A stretch of 64,000 nucleotides of DNA from contig JAZKZV010000006.1 in assembly GCA_045612845.1 (NCBI GenBank), forward strand, positions 169,094-233,093. Reading direction: 5' to 3'. Shown here in pieces: positions 16,366-25,079 of the stretch. The notes beneath the pieces are model-generated. The model was not told the origin of the DNA. It did not search any database and saw only the letters and a list, made by a program, of their open reading frames with translations. This DNA is from Ornithomonoglobus_A sp045612845. Lineage in GTDB: Bacteria > Bacillota > Clostridia > UBA1381. Position 1 is the first letter of the stretch; every line of letters starts with the position of its first letter. The translations under genes were made by a program, and so were the position numbers.

Positions 16366-17574
16366 ATGGATTTAGAGCTAAAAGAAATAGAAAAAGCGGT
16401 CAAACGTCTCGAAAATACAATCCACAAGACCGACATAGAAAAATCCACCACTTTTTCGGATATGACGGGTGGAGAAATCTATTTAAAATACGAAAACCAG
16501 CAAAAGACAGGTTCGTTTAAGCTAAGAGGTGCACTAAATAAAATTGCGGCACTTGTTGAAAGAGGCGAAATTAAGGCGGCAGTTGCGTCAAGTGCGGGAA
16601 ACCACGCACAGGGCGTAGCATATGCATCTAAGGTATTTAATATTCCGGCTACAATTTGTATGCCAAAATCCACACCTATTGCAAAGGTAAGTGCAACAGA
16701 AGGGTATGGTGCAAATGTTGTATTGCATGGCGATTGCTATGATGATGCATACAACAAGGCAGTCGAAATTCAGGAAAAAGAGGGCGCAACATTTTTGCAC
16801 CCGTTTGATGATATCGAGGTAATGGCAGGTCAGGGTACAATAGGTATCGAAATCTTAGAGGCATTGCCGACAGTTGATATGGTAATTGTTCCTGCGGGTG
16901 GCGGCGGACTTCTTGCAGGAGTGAGTGCTTGCATAAAGCATATAAATCCAAGAGTTCAGATAATAGGCGTTCAGGCAGAGGGAGCAAATGCAATAGCACA
17001 GTCATTTGCAAAAAAAGGCTATGTTGTTACAGACTCATCATCAACTATTGCAGACGGTATCTCGGTAAAAGCACCGGGAAAAAACACCATGGAAATCATA
17101 AATAAATATGCAGATGATGTTGTTACTGTTTCTGATGCAGAAATAAGCTCGGCAATTCTTTTGTTGCTTGAGCGCAACAAGCAGGTTGTTGAGCCTGCAG
17201 GTGCAACACCGCTTGCGGCAGTATTAAACAACAAGGTTGATGTTAAGGGCAAAAAGGTACTATGCCTTATGTCGGGCGGTAACATAGACGTTAGCTTTAT
17301 TCAGAGAATAATAGATATGGGTCTTGTTTCGAGAAAGAGAAAGCTTAAGTTTAAGACAAAGCTTCTTGATATCCCCGGCTCCCTTACACATCTTTCGAGC
17401 GTGTTGTCAAAGGCAAATGCTAATGTTACAATGGTACAGTATGACCGTTTCAGCGAGGAGCTTGACCCTAACGAAACAATCATACATATTGGTTGTGATG
17501 TGGGTGGCGAAGAGCACGGACAAAAGGTTATGCAAAAGCTAAGAGAAAGCGGTTATAATCCTGTAGTAGAATAA
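16366..17574 (+). CDS. ilvA: Threonine ammonia-lyase
   Basis: A 402-residue PLP enzyme that deaminates threonine to 2-oxobutanoate, the entry to isoleucine synthesis or threonine catabolism. The PLP lysine is in KTGSFKLRGA (about 47-56). Also seen are SSAGNHAQG near 78, the phosphate-binding glycine loop GGGGLLAG near 185 and MSGGNID near 309. Residues about 330-402 form one ACT domain (KLLDIPGSLTHLSSVLSKAN), so allosteric control by an amino acid is likely. The single ACT-like domain fits the shorter clostridial type. It begins 4 bp after pheT. Confidence 0.92.
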   Translation: MDLELKEIEKAVKRLENTIHKTDIEKSTTFSDMTGGEIYLKYENQQKTGSFKLRGALNKIAALVERGEIKAAVASSAGNHAQGVAYASKVFNIPATICMPKSTPIAKVSATEGYGANVVLHGDCYDDAYNKAVEIQEKEGATFLHPFDDIEVMAGQGTIGIEILEALPTVDMVIVPAGGGGLLAGVSACIKHINPRVQIIGVQAEGANAIAQSFAKKGYVVTDSSSTIADGISVKAPGKNTMEIINKYADDVVTVSDAEISSAILLLLERNKQVVEPAGATPLAAVLNNKVDVKGKKVLCLMSGGNIDVSFIQRIIDMGLVSRKRKLKFKTKLLDIPGSLTHLSSVLSKANANVTMVQYDRFSEELDPNETIIHIGCDVGGEEHGQKVMQKLRESGYNPVVE

Positions 17575-17586
17575 AGGAGAGCTTAT

Positions 17587-18774
17587 ATGATAACAAAAGC
17601 CATAATTGAACTCATTTATGAAACAGCATCTATTCAGCGATGGAATGACCATATCCGTCCATGGACGGGCTTTACCGAGCTTGATAAGCAGGCGCACAAG
17701 ATGTTTTATGCATACGTCCTTGCAAAATGCGAGGGCGATAGCGTAGATATGCAAAAGCTTGTTGAGGGCGGAATATTTGAGTTTTTCCACCGTTCAATTT
17801 TAACAGATATAAAGCCGCCTATTTATCATCAGCTTGTAAAAGAAAAGGGTGAGCAGATAGATAAATGGGTATTAGAGCAGTTAAAAGACGATTTAAGTAA
17901 GGTTGGCGGCGGCTTTTTTGAAAGAATGGAAAAGTATTTTAAGGATAAGGACTATAGTGCCTTAGAGAAGAAAATACTAAAAGCCGCACATTATCAGGCA
18001 AGTTATTGGGAATTTGATATTGTATATAAAATGAACCATGCCACATATGGCATAGAGCAGGTAAAACAGGAGATGAGGTCCGGCCTTGCCTCATGCGACA
18101 CCTTTGATGGCTTCAGGGTATTCTCGGGTAGCAGATATTTACAGGATTTTCTATCCCTTATAGGCAAATTAAGATATCAGCAAAGATGGGCAAAGGCAGT
18201 AAGAATGCCCGCAACATTCGTAATGGGACATATGCTTGTTGTTGCAATACTTTCGTACTTTGCAACTCTTGAGACACCATCACCATGTTCAAAAAGACTT
18301 GTTAATAACTTCTTTGCAGGTCTTTTCCACGACCTACCCGAGGTATTAACGCGAGATATTGTTTCGCCCGTAAAGGCATCGGTAGAGGGATTAGGACATA
18401 TTATAACTGAAATCGAAACAGAGCAGATGGAAAAGATTATATATCCATTACTTCCGCCTGCATGGCATGAGGAACTAAGATACTTCACCACTGATGAATT
18501 CGATTCTAAAATAGTATTAAATAACGAGATAAAAACACTCACTTCTGACGAAATCAATAAAACCTATAACGATAACTACTTTAACCCCATAGACGGACAG
18601 ATAATACGCGCATGCGACCATTTAAGCGCATACCTTGAGGCGTATTTATCACTAAGCTATGGCATAAAGTCCGAGCAGATTGCAGGGGGTTATGCACATC
18701 TTGGTCCAAAATATGAGGGCAAGGTAATAGGCGGAGTTGATTTTGGCGAGATGTTTGGCTATTTTAAACTATGA
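17587..18774 (+). CDS. HD-domain hydrolase (YfbR-like)
   Basis: 395 residues with two HD-type halves. The C-terminal half has the clearest signature, FAGLFHDLPEVLTRDIVSPVK (near 238-258). It resembles YfbR/HDDC2 metal-dependent nucleotide phosphohydrolases. The N-terminal half (DKQAHKMFYAYVLAKCEG) looks like a divergent HD-fold copy. The stop codon overlaps the recX start (ATGA). Likely a dNMP or nucleotide phosphatase; the substrate is not determined. Confidence 0.82.
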   Translation: MITKAIIELIYETASIQRWNDHIRPWTGFTELDKQAHKMFYAYVLAKCEGDSVDMQKLVEGGIFEFFHRSILTDIKPPIYHQLVKEKGEQIDKWVLEQLKDDLSKVGGGFFERMEKYFKDKDYSALEKKILKAAHYQASYWEFDIVYKMNHATYGIEQVKQEMRSGLASCDTFDGFRVFSGSRYLQDFLSLIGKLRYQQRWAKAVRMPATFVMGHMLVVAILSYFATLETPSPCSKRLVNNFFAGLFHDLPEVLTRDIVSPVKASVEGLGHIITEIETEQMEKIIYPLLPPAWHEELRYFTTDEFDSKIVLNNEIKTLTSDEINKTYNDNYFNPIDGQIIRACDHLSAYLEAYLSLSYGIKSEQIAGGYAHLGPKYEGKVIGGVDFGEMFGYFKL

Positions 18775-19250
18775 AAAATCAAAAACCATTAAACACCTAC
18801 GACGAGGCAAAGGAAAAGGCACTAAGACTTCTCGAGTTTCGTTCGCACTCAGAAAAAGAGCTTAGTGATAAGCTAAAAATGCGTGGTGCGTCGTGCGATA
18901 TAATTTCAGACGTGCTTGACTTTTGCCGAAATTACGGGTTTGTAAACGATAAGGAATTTGCAAAAAGAAAGGCAAAGGACCTATATAACCTTAAAAAATA
19001 CGGAAAACGAAGAATTGAGCAGGAGCTTAAAGTAAAAGGCATAGCCTCCGACTTGATATATGAGGCACTAAGCGAGATAGATTTTAGTGAAAACGACTTA
19101 GAGTCATTAGTAATAAAAAAGCTTAATAACAACTTCGAAAAAAAGAACATCGACAGATGCATACGTTATTTTTTATACAGAGGCTACGATTTTTGTGAAA
19201 TAAAATCGTGTATAGACAAGGTTTTGACGGAGGAAGAATATGACCTATAA
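18771..19250 (+). CDS. recX: RecX family regulatory protein
   Basis: 159 residues of helical RecX repeats: ALRLLEFRSHSEKELSDKLKMRG, then DVLDFCRNYGFVNDKEFAKR and GKRRIEQELKVKGI. RecX binds RecA filaments and limits their activity. The first codon overlaps the HD gene by 4 bp, and the end overlaps rimO by 11 bp, so the three are translationally coupled. recA is not adjacent. Confidence 0.85.
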   Translation: MKNQKPLNTYDEAKEKALRLLEFRSHSEKELSDKLKMRGASCDIISDVLDFCRNYGFVNDKEFAKRKAKDLYNLKKYGKRRIEQELKVKGIASDLIYEALSEIDFSENDLESLVIKKLNNNFEKKNIDRCIRYFLYRGYDFCEIKSCIDKVLTEEEYDL

Positions 19251-20565
19251 CATTGGTATGGTTTCGCTCGGTTGTGCAAAAAATCAGACCGACGCGGAAA
19301 TTATGCTCGGATTACTCTCTGAGGACGGATACGCTATTGTAGAGGACCCCGCAGATGCAGATATAATAATTGTAAACACCTGCGGATTTATTGAGTCGGC
19401 AAAGCAGGAGTCAATAAATGCAATATTGGAGATGGCAGAGTATAAAGAGGACAGGTGTAAGCTTTTAATTGCAACGGGTTGTCTTAGCGAGCGATACAGT
19501 AACGAAATCCTGATAGAAATTCCCGAGGTAGATGCCATAATAGGTACGGGAGATTTTGATAGTATATGCAAGGTAATAAAAGACGCATTCAACGGTAAAA
19601 AGCCTGTAATTTGCGGCAATAAGGACAGAACGCCTGACGATAATCTGCCAAGAATTCTTACAACACCCTCTTATAGTGCATATTTAAAAATTTCAGACGG
19701 TTGCGATAATAATTGTACGTATTGTGCAATTCCGAAAATAAGAGGCAAATACAGAAGCAGAACAAAGGAAAGCATTGTAGAAGAGGCAAAGGCACTTGCT
19801 AAAAACGGAGTAAAAGAGCTTATTCTTATTGCTCAGGACACTACAAGATACGGAATTGATTTGTACGGAAAATACTGTCTTGACGAATTGCTCAGCGAGC
19901 TTGTAGAAATAGATGGTATACATTGGATAAGGGTACACTATTACTATGCCGAGGCAATAACAAAAGAGCTTATTGATACCATGGCAAAGCACGATAAAAT
20001 ATGCAAGTATATAGACATGCCAATTCAACATGCAAATGACGAAATCTTAAGGCGAATGGCAAGAAGAACCAACAAAGCACAGATGTTGGAAAAAATAGAC
20101 TACATCCGCGAAAAAATGCCCGATGCGGTTATAAGAACATCTATAATTGTAGGCTTCCCCGGTGAGAGCGATGAGCAGTTTAATGAGCTTTGCGACTTTG
20201 TTAAGGAAGTAAAGTTCGACAGAATGGGTGTCTTTGCATACTCGCAGGAGGAGGACACCGCGGCGGCAGACTTTGACGGTCAGATAAATGAAAAGACAAA
20301 GCAAACCCGTCTTGATAAGCTTATGAAAATACAACAACAGATTTCTCTTGAGTTGAATACAAAGAAAATAGGCACAAAAACAGAGGTGCTTGTTGAGGGA
20401 TATGACGAGGAAAATTATCTGTTCTACGGAAGAAGTCAGGGCGATAGCATAGAAGTAGACTCTCTTGTGTACTTTGCAACGGAAAACGAAGTACAAGCAG
20501 GAGATTTCATACAGGTGGAGATACTTAATAGTGATGAGTACGACTTAGTAGGAAAGGAAGTTTAA
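19240..20565 (+). CDS. rimO: Ribosomal protein S12 methylthiotransferase RimO
   Basis: A 441-residue radical-SAM methylthiotransferase that modifies an aspartate of ribosomal protein S12. The N-terminal MTTase domain has its three cysteines in SLGCAKNQTD, NTCGFIESAKQES and ATGCLSERY. The radical SAM cluster CxxxCxxC is in SDGCDNNCTYCAIP near 150-163. A C-terminal TRAM domain (about 375-441, TKTEVLVEGYDEENYLFYGR) binds the substrate. The sequence fits RimO better than MiaB. pgsA follows 3 bp downstream. Confidence 0.94.
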   Translation: MTYNIGMVSLGCAKNQTDAEIMLGLLSEDGYAIVEDPADADIIIVNTCGFIESAKQESINAILEMAEYKEDRCKLLIATGCLSERYSNEILIEIPEVDAIIGTGDFDSICKVIKDAFNGKKPVICGNKDRTPDDNLPRILTTPSYSAYLKISDGCDNNCTYCAIPKIRGKYRSRTKESIVEEAKALAKNGVKELILIAQDTTRYGIDLYGKYCLDELLSELVEIDGIHWIRVHYYYAEAITKELIDTMAKHDKICKYIDMPIQHANDEILRRMARRTNKAQMLEKIDYIREKMPDAVIRTSIIVGFPGESDEQFNELCDFVKEVKFDRMGVFAYSQEEDTAAADFDGQINEKTKQTRLDKLMKIQQQISLELNTKKIGTKTEVLVEGYDEENYLFYGRSQGDSIEVDSLVYFATENEVQAGDFIQVEILNSDEYDLVGKEV

Positions 20566-20568
20566 AAT

Positions 20569-21117
20569 ATGAATACAGCCAACAAACTAACAATATTAAG
20601 AATAATTTTTGTTCCTATTTTTATGATTTTTGCGCTTATGGAGTCAGCATCAATGCACTTTGTGGCATTGGCGGTGTTTATAATTGCATCAATTACAGAC
20701 ACGCTTGACGGACAAATTGCCAGAAAATATAACCAAATAACCGATTTTGGAAAGTTTATGGACCCGTTGGCAGATAAAATGCTTACAACAGCGGCATTTT
20801 TGGTGTTTATGGAGCAGGGAATAATAAACTCATGGGCAATTTTGATAATTCTTGTAAGAGAGTTTGCAGTTTCGGGAATTCGTCTTAGTGCCGCAAGCGA
20901 GGGAACAGTAATTGCTGCATCGTTCTGGGGTAAGTTTAAGACGGTTTCGCAAATGGTTGCAATTATAATTACAATGCTTATTACAAATCTTGTATTTATT
21001 CCGCAGATTACGGGCGTTATAATATCGGCAATATGCATATGGATAAGTATAATATTCACCGTAATTTCGGGAGTGGAATATGTAGCAAAGAATATAGGCT
21101 GTATAAAGATGAAATAA
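20569..21117 (+). CDS. pgsA: CDP-diacylglycerol-glycerol-3-phosphate 3-phosphatidyltransferase
   Basis: A 182-residue integral membrane enzyme that makes phosphatidylglycerophosphate. The CDP-alcohol phosphatidyltransferase motif DG(x2)AR(x8)G(x3)D(x3)D is clear in DTLDGQIARKYNQITDFGKFMDPLADK (about 44-70). Several transmembrane helices surround it. The rimO-pgsA order is common in Firmicutes. Confidence 0.93.
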   Translation: MNTANKLTILRIIFVPIFMIFALMESASMHFVALAVFIIASITDTLDGQIARKYNQITDFGKFMDPLADKMLTTAAFLVFMEQGIINSWAILIILVREFAVSGIRLSAASEGTVIAASFWGKFKTVSQMVAIIITMLITNLVFIPQITGVIISAICIWISIIFTVISGVEYVAKNIGCIKMK

Positions 21118-21139
21118 ATACATAAAAGGGAGAATGGCA

Positions 21140-21754
21140 ATGAATATAAAGTTTGATGAAAAGGGTCTTGTAAGTGCAGTTGTACAGCACGCAAAAACAG
21201 GCGAGGTTTTAATGGTTGCATACATGAATCAGGAAACTCTTGATATGACAATAAAAACAAAAAAAGCAACATTCTGGTCAAGAAGCAGACAAGAAGTATG
21301 GGTTAAGGGAGCAACATCGGGAAATTATCTTAATGTTACAAAAATACTTGTCGACTGTGATGAGGATTGTCTTTTGATAAAGGCTATTCCTGATGGACCT
21401 GCGTGCCATACAGGAAAGAGAACCTGTTTCTACCGCGAATTAGAAAACGGTGAAGAAATTGACCTGACCGAGGATTTATCCTACATAGTAAAAGAAGAAC
21501 AACAAACAATAATAGACAGAAAAAAAGACCCGCAAGCAGGCAGCTACACAAACTACCTGTTTGAAAAGGGTGATGATAAAATCTTAAAAAAGGTAGGCGA
21601 AGAGGCCGCCGAAGTAGTCATAGCAGGTAAAAACCGCGACAAAGACGAAATAAAGTACGAAGTTGCAGACCTTATGTATCATCTTAGTGTTATGCTTGTG
21701 CATAATGATATGACATGGGAAGATATATATGAAGAAATGATAAAAAGAGGCTAA
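21140..21754 (+). CDS. hisIE: Bifunctional phosphoribosyl-AMP cyclohydrolase / phosphoribosyl-ATP pyrophosphatase
   Basis: About 204 residues catalysing the second and third steps of histidine synthesis. The HisI half (1-105) contains FWSRSRQEVWVKGATSGN, the metal site DCDEDCLLIK and CHTGKRTCFY. The HisE half (115-204) has GSYTNYLFEKGDDKILKKVGEEAAEVVIA and the EVADLMYH helix. The ATG at 21140 is preferred because GGGAG then lies seven bases upstream; an ATG at 21134 is too close. No other his genes adjoin it. Confidence 0.93.
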   Translation: MNIKFDEKGLVSAVVQHAKTGEVLMVAYMNQETLDMTIKTKKATFWSRSRQEVWVKGATSGNYLNVTKILVDCDEDCLLIKAIPDGPACHTGKRTCFYRELENGEEIDLTEDLSYIVKEEQQTIIDRKKDPQAGSYTNYLFEKGDDKILKKVGEEAAEVVIAGKNRDKDEIKYEVADLMYHLSVMLVHNDMTWEDIYEEMIKRG

Positions 21755-21755
21755 A

Positions 21756-22003
21756 GGGCTGGTAAAAATGCGCAGACCACCTTGTTACGAACAAATTGCA
21801 CCACTCGACGTACACTTGTACGACTTCGGGATGCAAGTTGTCCGTTCTGCATCATTTTTAATGCACCCCATAGGCTAAGCAAAAACTTTATAAATAAACA
21901 AAAACGCACTCTTGCAGTATAAACATACGGCGTCGGGTGCGTTTTATTTGATGTGCAACATTTTCTCTACGCCCCAAGGGGCTGTTAAAAATGCGCCGAC
22001 CAC
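21756..22003. repeat. Palindromic MITE-like element plus partial second copy
   Basis: Left end GGGCTGGTAAAAATGCGCAG (from 21756) pairs imperfectly with the segment ending GCACCCC at about 21846-21869. Inside, CAAATTGCA pairs with TGCAAGTTG, and CGTAC-ACTT-GTACG forms the core hairpin (about 21808-21821), so the 115-bp unit folds as one nested palindrome. A second copy of the left end, GGGGCTGTTAAAAATGCGCC, starts at 21978 and is cut off by the terminator at 22006. No coding region is visible in this 260-bp gap. Confidence 0.6.
21901..21945. terminator. Hairpin AAAACGCAC/GTGCGTTTT
   Basis: A 9-bp perfect stem with a 27-base loop, A-tract before and T-tract after, between hisIE and the convergent CYTH gene. 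It could act as a bidirectional terminator, mainly for hisIE. Confidence 0.45.
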
Positions 22004-22005
22004 AC

Positions 22006-22030
22006 AAAAAAGAGGCTAAGCCTCTTTTTT
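22006..22030. terminator. Bidirectional intrinsic terminator
   Basis: AAAAAAGAGGC-TAA-GCCTCTTTTTT is symmetric with A and T tracts, so it works in both directions. On the minus strand the TAG stop of the CYTH gene lies in the hairpin loop. Confidence 0.8.
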
Positions 22031-22582
22031 ATTTGCAAGTTCTGAAAATCTTTTTATAAATCTCGAATATTTACCCTTTGAGTTTTCTTTAAACTCAACA
22101 CCATAAGTTTTTAACTCATCTAAAAGCTCGGTGGGTAAATCGCCCTCATATTCTATTTCTATTTCGCAATCGTCTGTATCAAAATATGTTGTATAGTCAA
22201 GGCATATTTCGGTGGCGTTATTCCACATAAGAGAGTGCCTAAGAGTTGTGGCGCTGCCTATAAAAAACACATCACCTGCGTCAACTTCGGTTAGTTCAAG
22301 AACTGTTTTTTCGTCAAAGAAGTCGGGCGCATTTTCGATTTCTCTTTCATATTCCTCGCAAATCTGCAGAGGGCTGCCTGAGTTTTTATGCTTTTTTATC
22401 TGCAGTTTAAATTTATTTTCTATTTCGCGAACGCGAAAGGTAATTCCGTTTTGTTTCAAAATGGGAGTAAGTCCGCGGTAGTAGTGGTTTGTTTGCTTAA
22501 TAATTTTATCCCATTTATATGCATTTCTTACCTTTTCGAAAATCTCTTTGCTAATAATGCATTTTAGTTCTGTTTCAAGCAT
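22016..22582 (-). CDS. CYTH domain protein
   Basis: 188 residues of a triphosphate tunnel fold. It begins METELKC-like (MLETELKCIIS), giving the ExExK signature of CYTH proteins in its first strand. Further strands alternate charged residues pointing into the tunnel (TFRVREIENKFKLQIKKH, EYEREIE, EIEIEYEG, KGKYSRF). Members hydrolyse triphosphates or make cAMP; bacterial relatives such as YjbK are mostly uncharacterised. It is the last gene of a minus-strand operon after the metal ABC permease, which it overlaps by 8 bp. Confidence 0.82.
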   Translation of the reverse strand: MLETELKCIISKEIFEKVRNAYKWDKIIKQTNHYYRGLTPILKQNGITFRVREIENKFKLQIKKHKNSGSPLQICEEYEREIENAPDFFDEKTVLELTEVDAGDVFFIGSATTLRHSLMWNNATEICLDYTTYFDTDDCEIEIEYEGDLPTELLDELKTYGVEFKENSKGKYSRFIKRFSELANKKEA

Positions 22583-23375
22583 TTTTTCTTCCTTTCAGCA
22601 ATAAAACAATAAGAGTAATTACACCTAACAGCACAATAGTTCCGCCGGGTCTTAAATCGAGATAGAACGAAAGTACAAGTCCTATAAGTGTGAAAGCTAT
22701 TGCAAAAACAATCGAAATTTTAAGCATAGAAGAATAGCTTTTTGCAATAGTCATTGCACAGGCAACGGGAATTACTAATAATGATGAAACCATGAGCGCA
22801 CCAACTGCACGCGATGCTGCCGCGACAGTAAGGGCGCTAAGTAGCATAATTACAAAATTTATAGCCTTAACGGGCAATCCCGAAATATGAGCCGCCTCCT
22901 CGTCAAACGAAATAAAGAACAGTTCCTTATATAACAGATAGGATACTATTATAACGATAATTCCCAAAACCAAGGTTATGTAAAGCTCAAAATCTGAGAT
23001 AGAAACTATAGAGCCAAACAAAAATCCGTTTAAATCGGAGGCACTTTTTACAAAGCCCGAAAGCACTGCACTAAGACCAATACCTGCCGACATTACAACA
23101 ACGGGAGCAATTTCCGAATATGATTTTAACAGTTTTCTAAGCCATTCTATACCCAAAACTGCTATGACAGAGAACACCACTGCACCAAGTATGGGGTTGA
23201 TGTTAAGAAGAAGTCCTGTGCATATTCCCGCAAGGGCAAAGTGTGATGTTGCATCACCTATTGAGCTTAGCCTCTTTAAAACAACACTTGCACCGATACA
23301 TGGTGTTATTATACCTATTATGATTGCAACAATAAAGGCCCTTATCATAAAGGAATAGGAAAATATATCAATCAT
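22575..23375 (-). CDS. znuB: Zinc/manganese-type ABC transporter permease
   Basis: About 266 residues with seven to eight hydrophobic helices of the ABC-3 (ZnuB/MntB) family. A typical segment is IGDATSHFALAGICTG near residue 40. The start at 23375 (MIDIFSYSFM) is chosen because GGAAGGAG lies upstream; an earlier ATG has no binding site. It overlaps the ATPase gene by 8 bp. The triad ATPase-permease-binding protein makes a high-affinity divalent-metal importer. znuB is used by similarity; zinc versus manganese cannot be fixed from the permease. Confidence 0.88.
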   Translation of the reverse strand: MIDIFSYSFMIRAFIVAIIIGIITPCIGASVVLKRLSSIGDATSHFALAGICTGLLLNINPILGAVVFSVIAVLGIEWLRKLLKSYSEIAPVVVMSAGIGLSAVLSGFVKSASDLNGFLFGSIVSISDFELYITLVLGIIVIIVSYLLYKELFFISFDEEAAHISGLPVKAINFVIMLLSALTVAAASRAVGALMVSSLLVIPVACAMTIAKSYSSMLKISIVFAIAFTLIGLVLSFYLDLRPGGTIVLLGVITLIVLLLKGRKNA

Positions 23376-24108
23376 GGTGATGTGCTCTCCTTCCTGCATA
23401 TATTTCGTTTACCTGCTCTAATGAAAGCTCGCTGCGGTGCAAAAATTCACCATTACCATGTGAGCAGAAAATTAAAAGACTTGACGCGGCACGTACCAAA
23501 GACGGAGTATCGTGGTTTGTCATAACTATTGTTATACCGCTCTTATTAAGCTTTTGTATTAAAGACATTATTTCTTCTGCGCTTGGTGCGTCTATCCCCG
23601 ATAGTGGCTCATCCATAAAAATAAGACGCGGTTTACAAATAAGAGCGCGTGCAATAAAAACTCTCTGTTGCTGACCGCCCGAGAGTCTGCCTATAAGGTT
23701 GTTGGCATATTCTTTCATTCCAACCTGTTCTAAAACCTCATCACAAAGCTTATAATCTTCCTTTGTATACTTCTTAAATAAACCGATTTTAGAATACAGA
23801 TTAGCCATTACAACCTCGCGTACAGTTGCGGGGAATGCGGTGTTAAACGAGTTTGCCTTTTGTGAAACATAGCCTATTTTATCGCGTGCAATACCCTCTC
23901 TTATGTTTTTGCCAAAAAGAGAAATTGTGCCGCTCTGCATAGGCAGCATACCCAAAATAAGCTTTATAAGCGTGGATTTTCCTGCTCCGTTTGTGCCTAT
24001 AATGCCTAAAAAATCTCCCTCATCAAGCGAGAAGTTTACATTTCTTAAAATTGGCGTATCGTTATTGTGATATTTAAACGACACATCACTGACTCTAAGT
24101 ATTTCCAT
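23368..24108 (-). CDS. znuC: Metal ABC transporter ATP-binding protein
   Basis: 246 residues. Walker A GTNGAGKST (about 37-45), Q-loop YVSQKAN, ABC signature LSGGQQQR (near 143) and Walker B LIFMDEP are complete, with the H-loop in TNHD. The C-terminal tail is HRSELSLEQVNEIYAGRRAHHHD. The HHHD end is histidine-rich but short. It powers metal uptake with the neighbouring permease. Confidence 0.9.
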   Translation of the reverse strand: MEILRVSDVSFKYHNNDTPILRNVNFSLDEGDFLGIIGTNGAGKSTLIKLILGMLPMQSGTISLFGKNIREGIARDKIGYVSQKANSFNTAFPATVREVVMANLYSKIGLFKKYTKEDYKLCDEVLEQVGMKEYANNLIGRLSGGQQQRVFIARALICKPRLIFMDEPLSGIDAPSAEEIMSLIQKLNKSGITIVMTNHDTPSLVRAASSLLIFCSHGNGEFLHRSELSLEQVNEIYAGRRAHHHD

Positions 24109-24122
24109 CTGTTTTCTCCGAT

Positions 24123-24974
24123 TCAGTTACTTGTAATTGAGTTTAAAATTTCATTTATATTTTTTTCCATAGCATTAAAGTATCCGCCATTTTGGTTATT
24201 GACCTCTAATGAATCAAGATAAACAATTTCGGCACCAACTTCGTTTGCTACACCTTGTGCGGACTTTGAGTTTTCGTTTGGCGATACAAAAATGTGTTTA
24301 ATGCTGTTTTCTCTTGCAAAGTCTATGATTTTTGCCATTTGTGCGGCTGTGGGGTCGCCCTCTGAGTGTATTCCCTCAACGGATAGCTGAGTAACGTGCA
24401 ATAAATCTAAAAGATGTGCATATGCACCATGCGCAGTTATTATTGTATGCGAGCTTGTTACGGGTTTTGCCAAAGCAATTTGTTCCTTTAGCATATTGCA
24501 CTTTTCTTTTGCGCGGTTTAGATTATTGGTGTAAAAATCTTTATTTTTTTCATCAATCTCGCAAAGTGAGTTGCAAATTTGCTCCATTTGCGCGATTGCA
24601 GTATCGGGATTTAGCCATATATGCGGGTCATCTTCGTTATTTAAATCGATATTTCCGTCTGCTTTAACAGTTCTTACGGAGCCTGTGCTATCGCTTATAT
24701 CCTGTGCCCAGCTATCAATTCCGCCGCTGTATATAAATAAATCACTATCCAAAAGCTTTGCCATTTGTGTTGCACTTATCTCAAAATCGTGCGGTTCTCC
24801 GTTTTGTACAAGGTTTGTAATATCGATTTTGTCGCCGCCGATTTCTCTTGCAAAATCCTCCAATGCATAAAAAGAAACATACACTTGTAATTTATCGCTC
24901 CGCTCTTGTGTGCAGGACGGTAAAACAGAAAGAACAAAAAATATTGATATTATAAGCGACAGAAATTTTTTCAT
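24123..24974 (-). CDS. znuA: Metal ABC transporter substrate-binding lipoprotein
   Basis: 283 residues. The signal peptide ends in lipobox LPSC with the lipidated cysteine at residue 21. Metal-ligand histidines are present in GEPHDFE (about 62), DPHIWLNP (about 112) and TAHGAYAHL (about 184), plus a late acidic ligand in the SLEVNN region. There is no long His-rich loop, so both zinc and manganese are possible. It is the first gene of the minus-strand operon. No obvious Zur box was recognised upstream; a REP copy separates it from the end of polA. Confidence 0.9.
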   Translation of the reverse strand: MKKFLSLIISIFFVLSVLPSCTQERSDKLQVYVSFYALEDFAREIGGDKIDITNLVQNGEPHDFEISATQMAKLLDSDLFIYSGGIDSWAQDISDSTGSVRTVKADGNIDLNNEDDPHIWLNPDTAIAQMEQICNSLCEIDEKNKDFYTNNLNRAKEKCNMLKEQIALAKPVTSSHTIITAHGAYAHLLDLLHVTQLSVEGIHSEGDPTAAQMAKIIDFARENSIKHIFVSPNENSKSAQGVANEVGAEIVYLDSLEVNNQNGGYFNAMEKNINEILNSITSN

Positions 24975-25052
24975 TTTTTATGTTCCTTTCTTTTTTGTGG
25001 GTATTTTTCTAACATAACAGAGATGGCTGTCTGTAAAAAGTCGGATTCTTGG

Positions 25053-25079
25053 CGGGACGTCGAGGACGCCGTCCCCTAC
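25053..25079 (-). repeat. REP-like palindrome at the polA stop codon
   Basis: On the minus strand it reads GTAGGGGACGGCGTCCTCGA then CGTCCCGCC. It is a palindromic stem with GTAGG foot, nearly identical to the copy at 35025. The polA TAG stop codon (25078-25076) is part of the GTAG foot. Confidence 0.8.
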
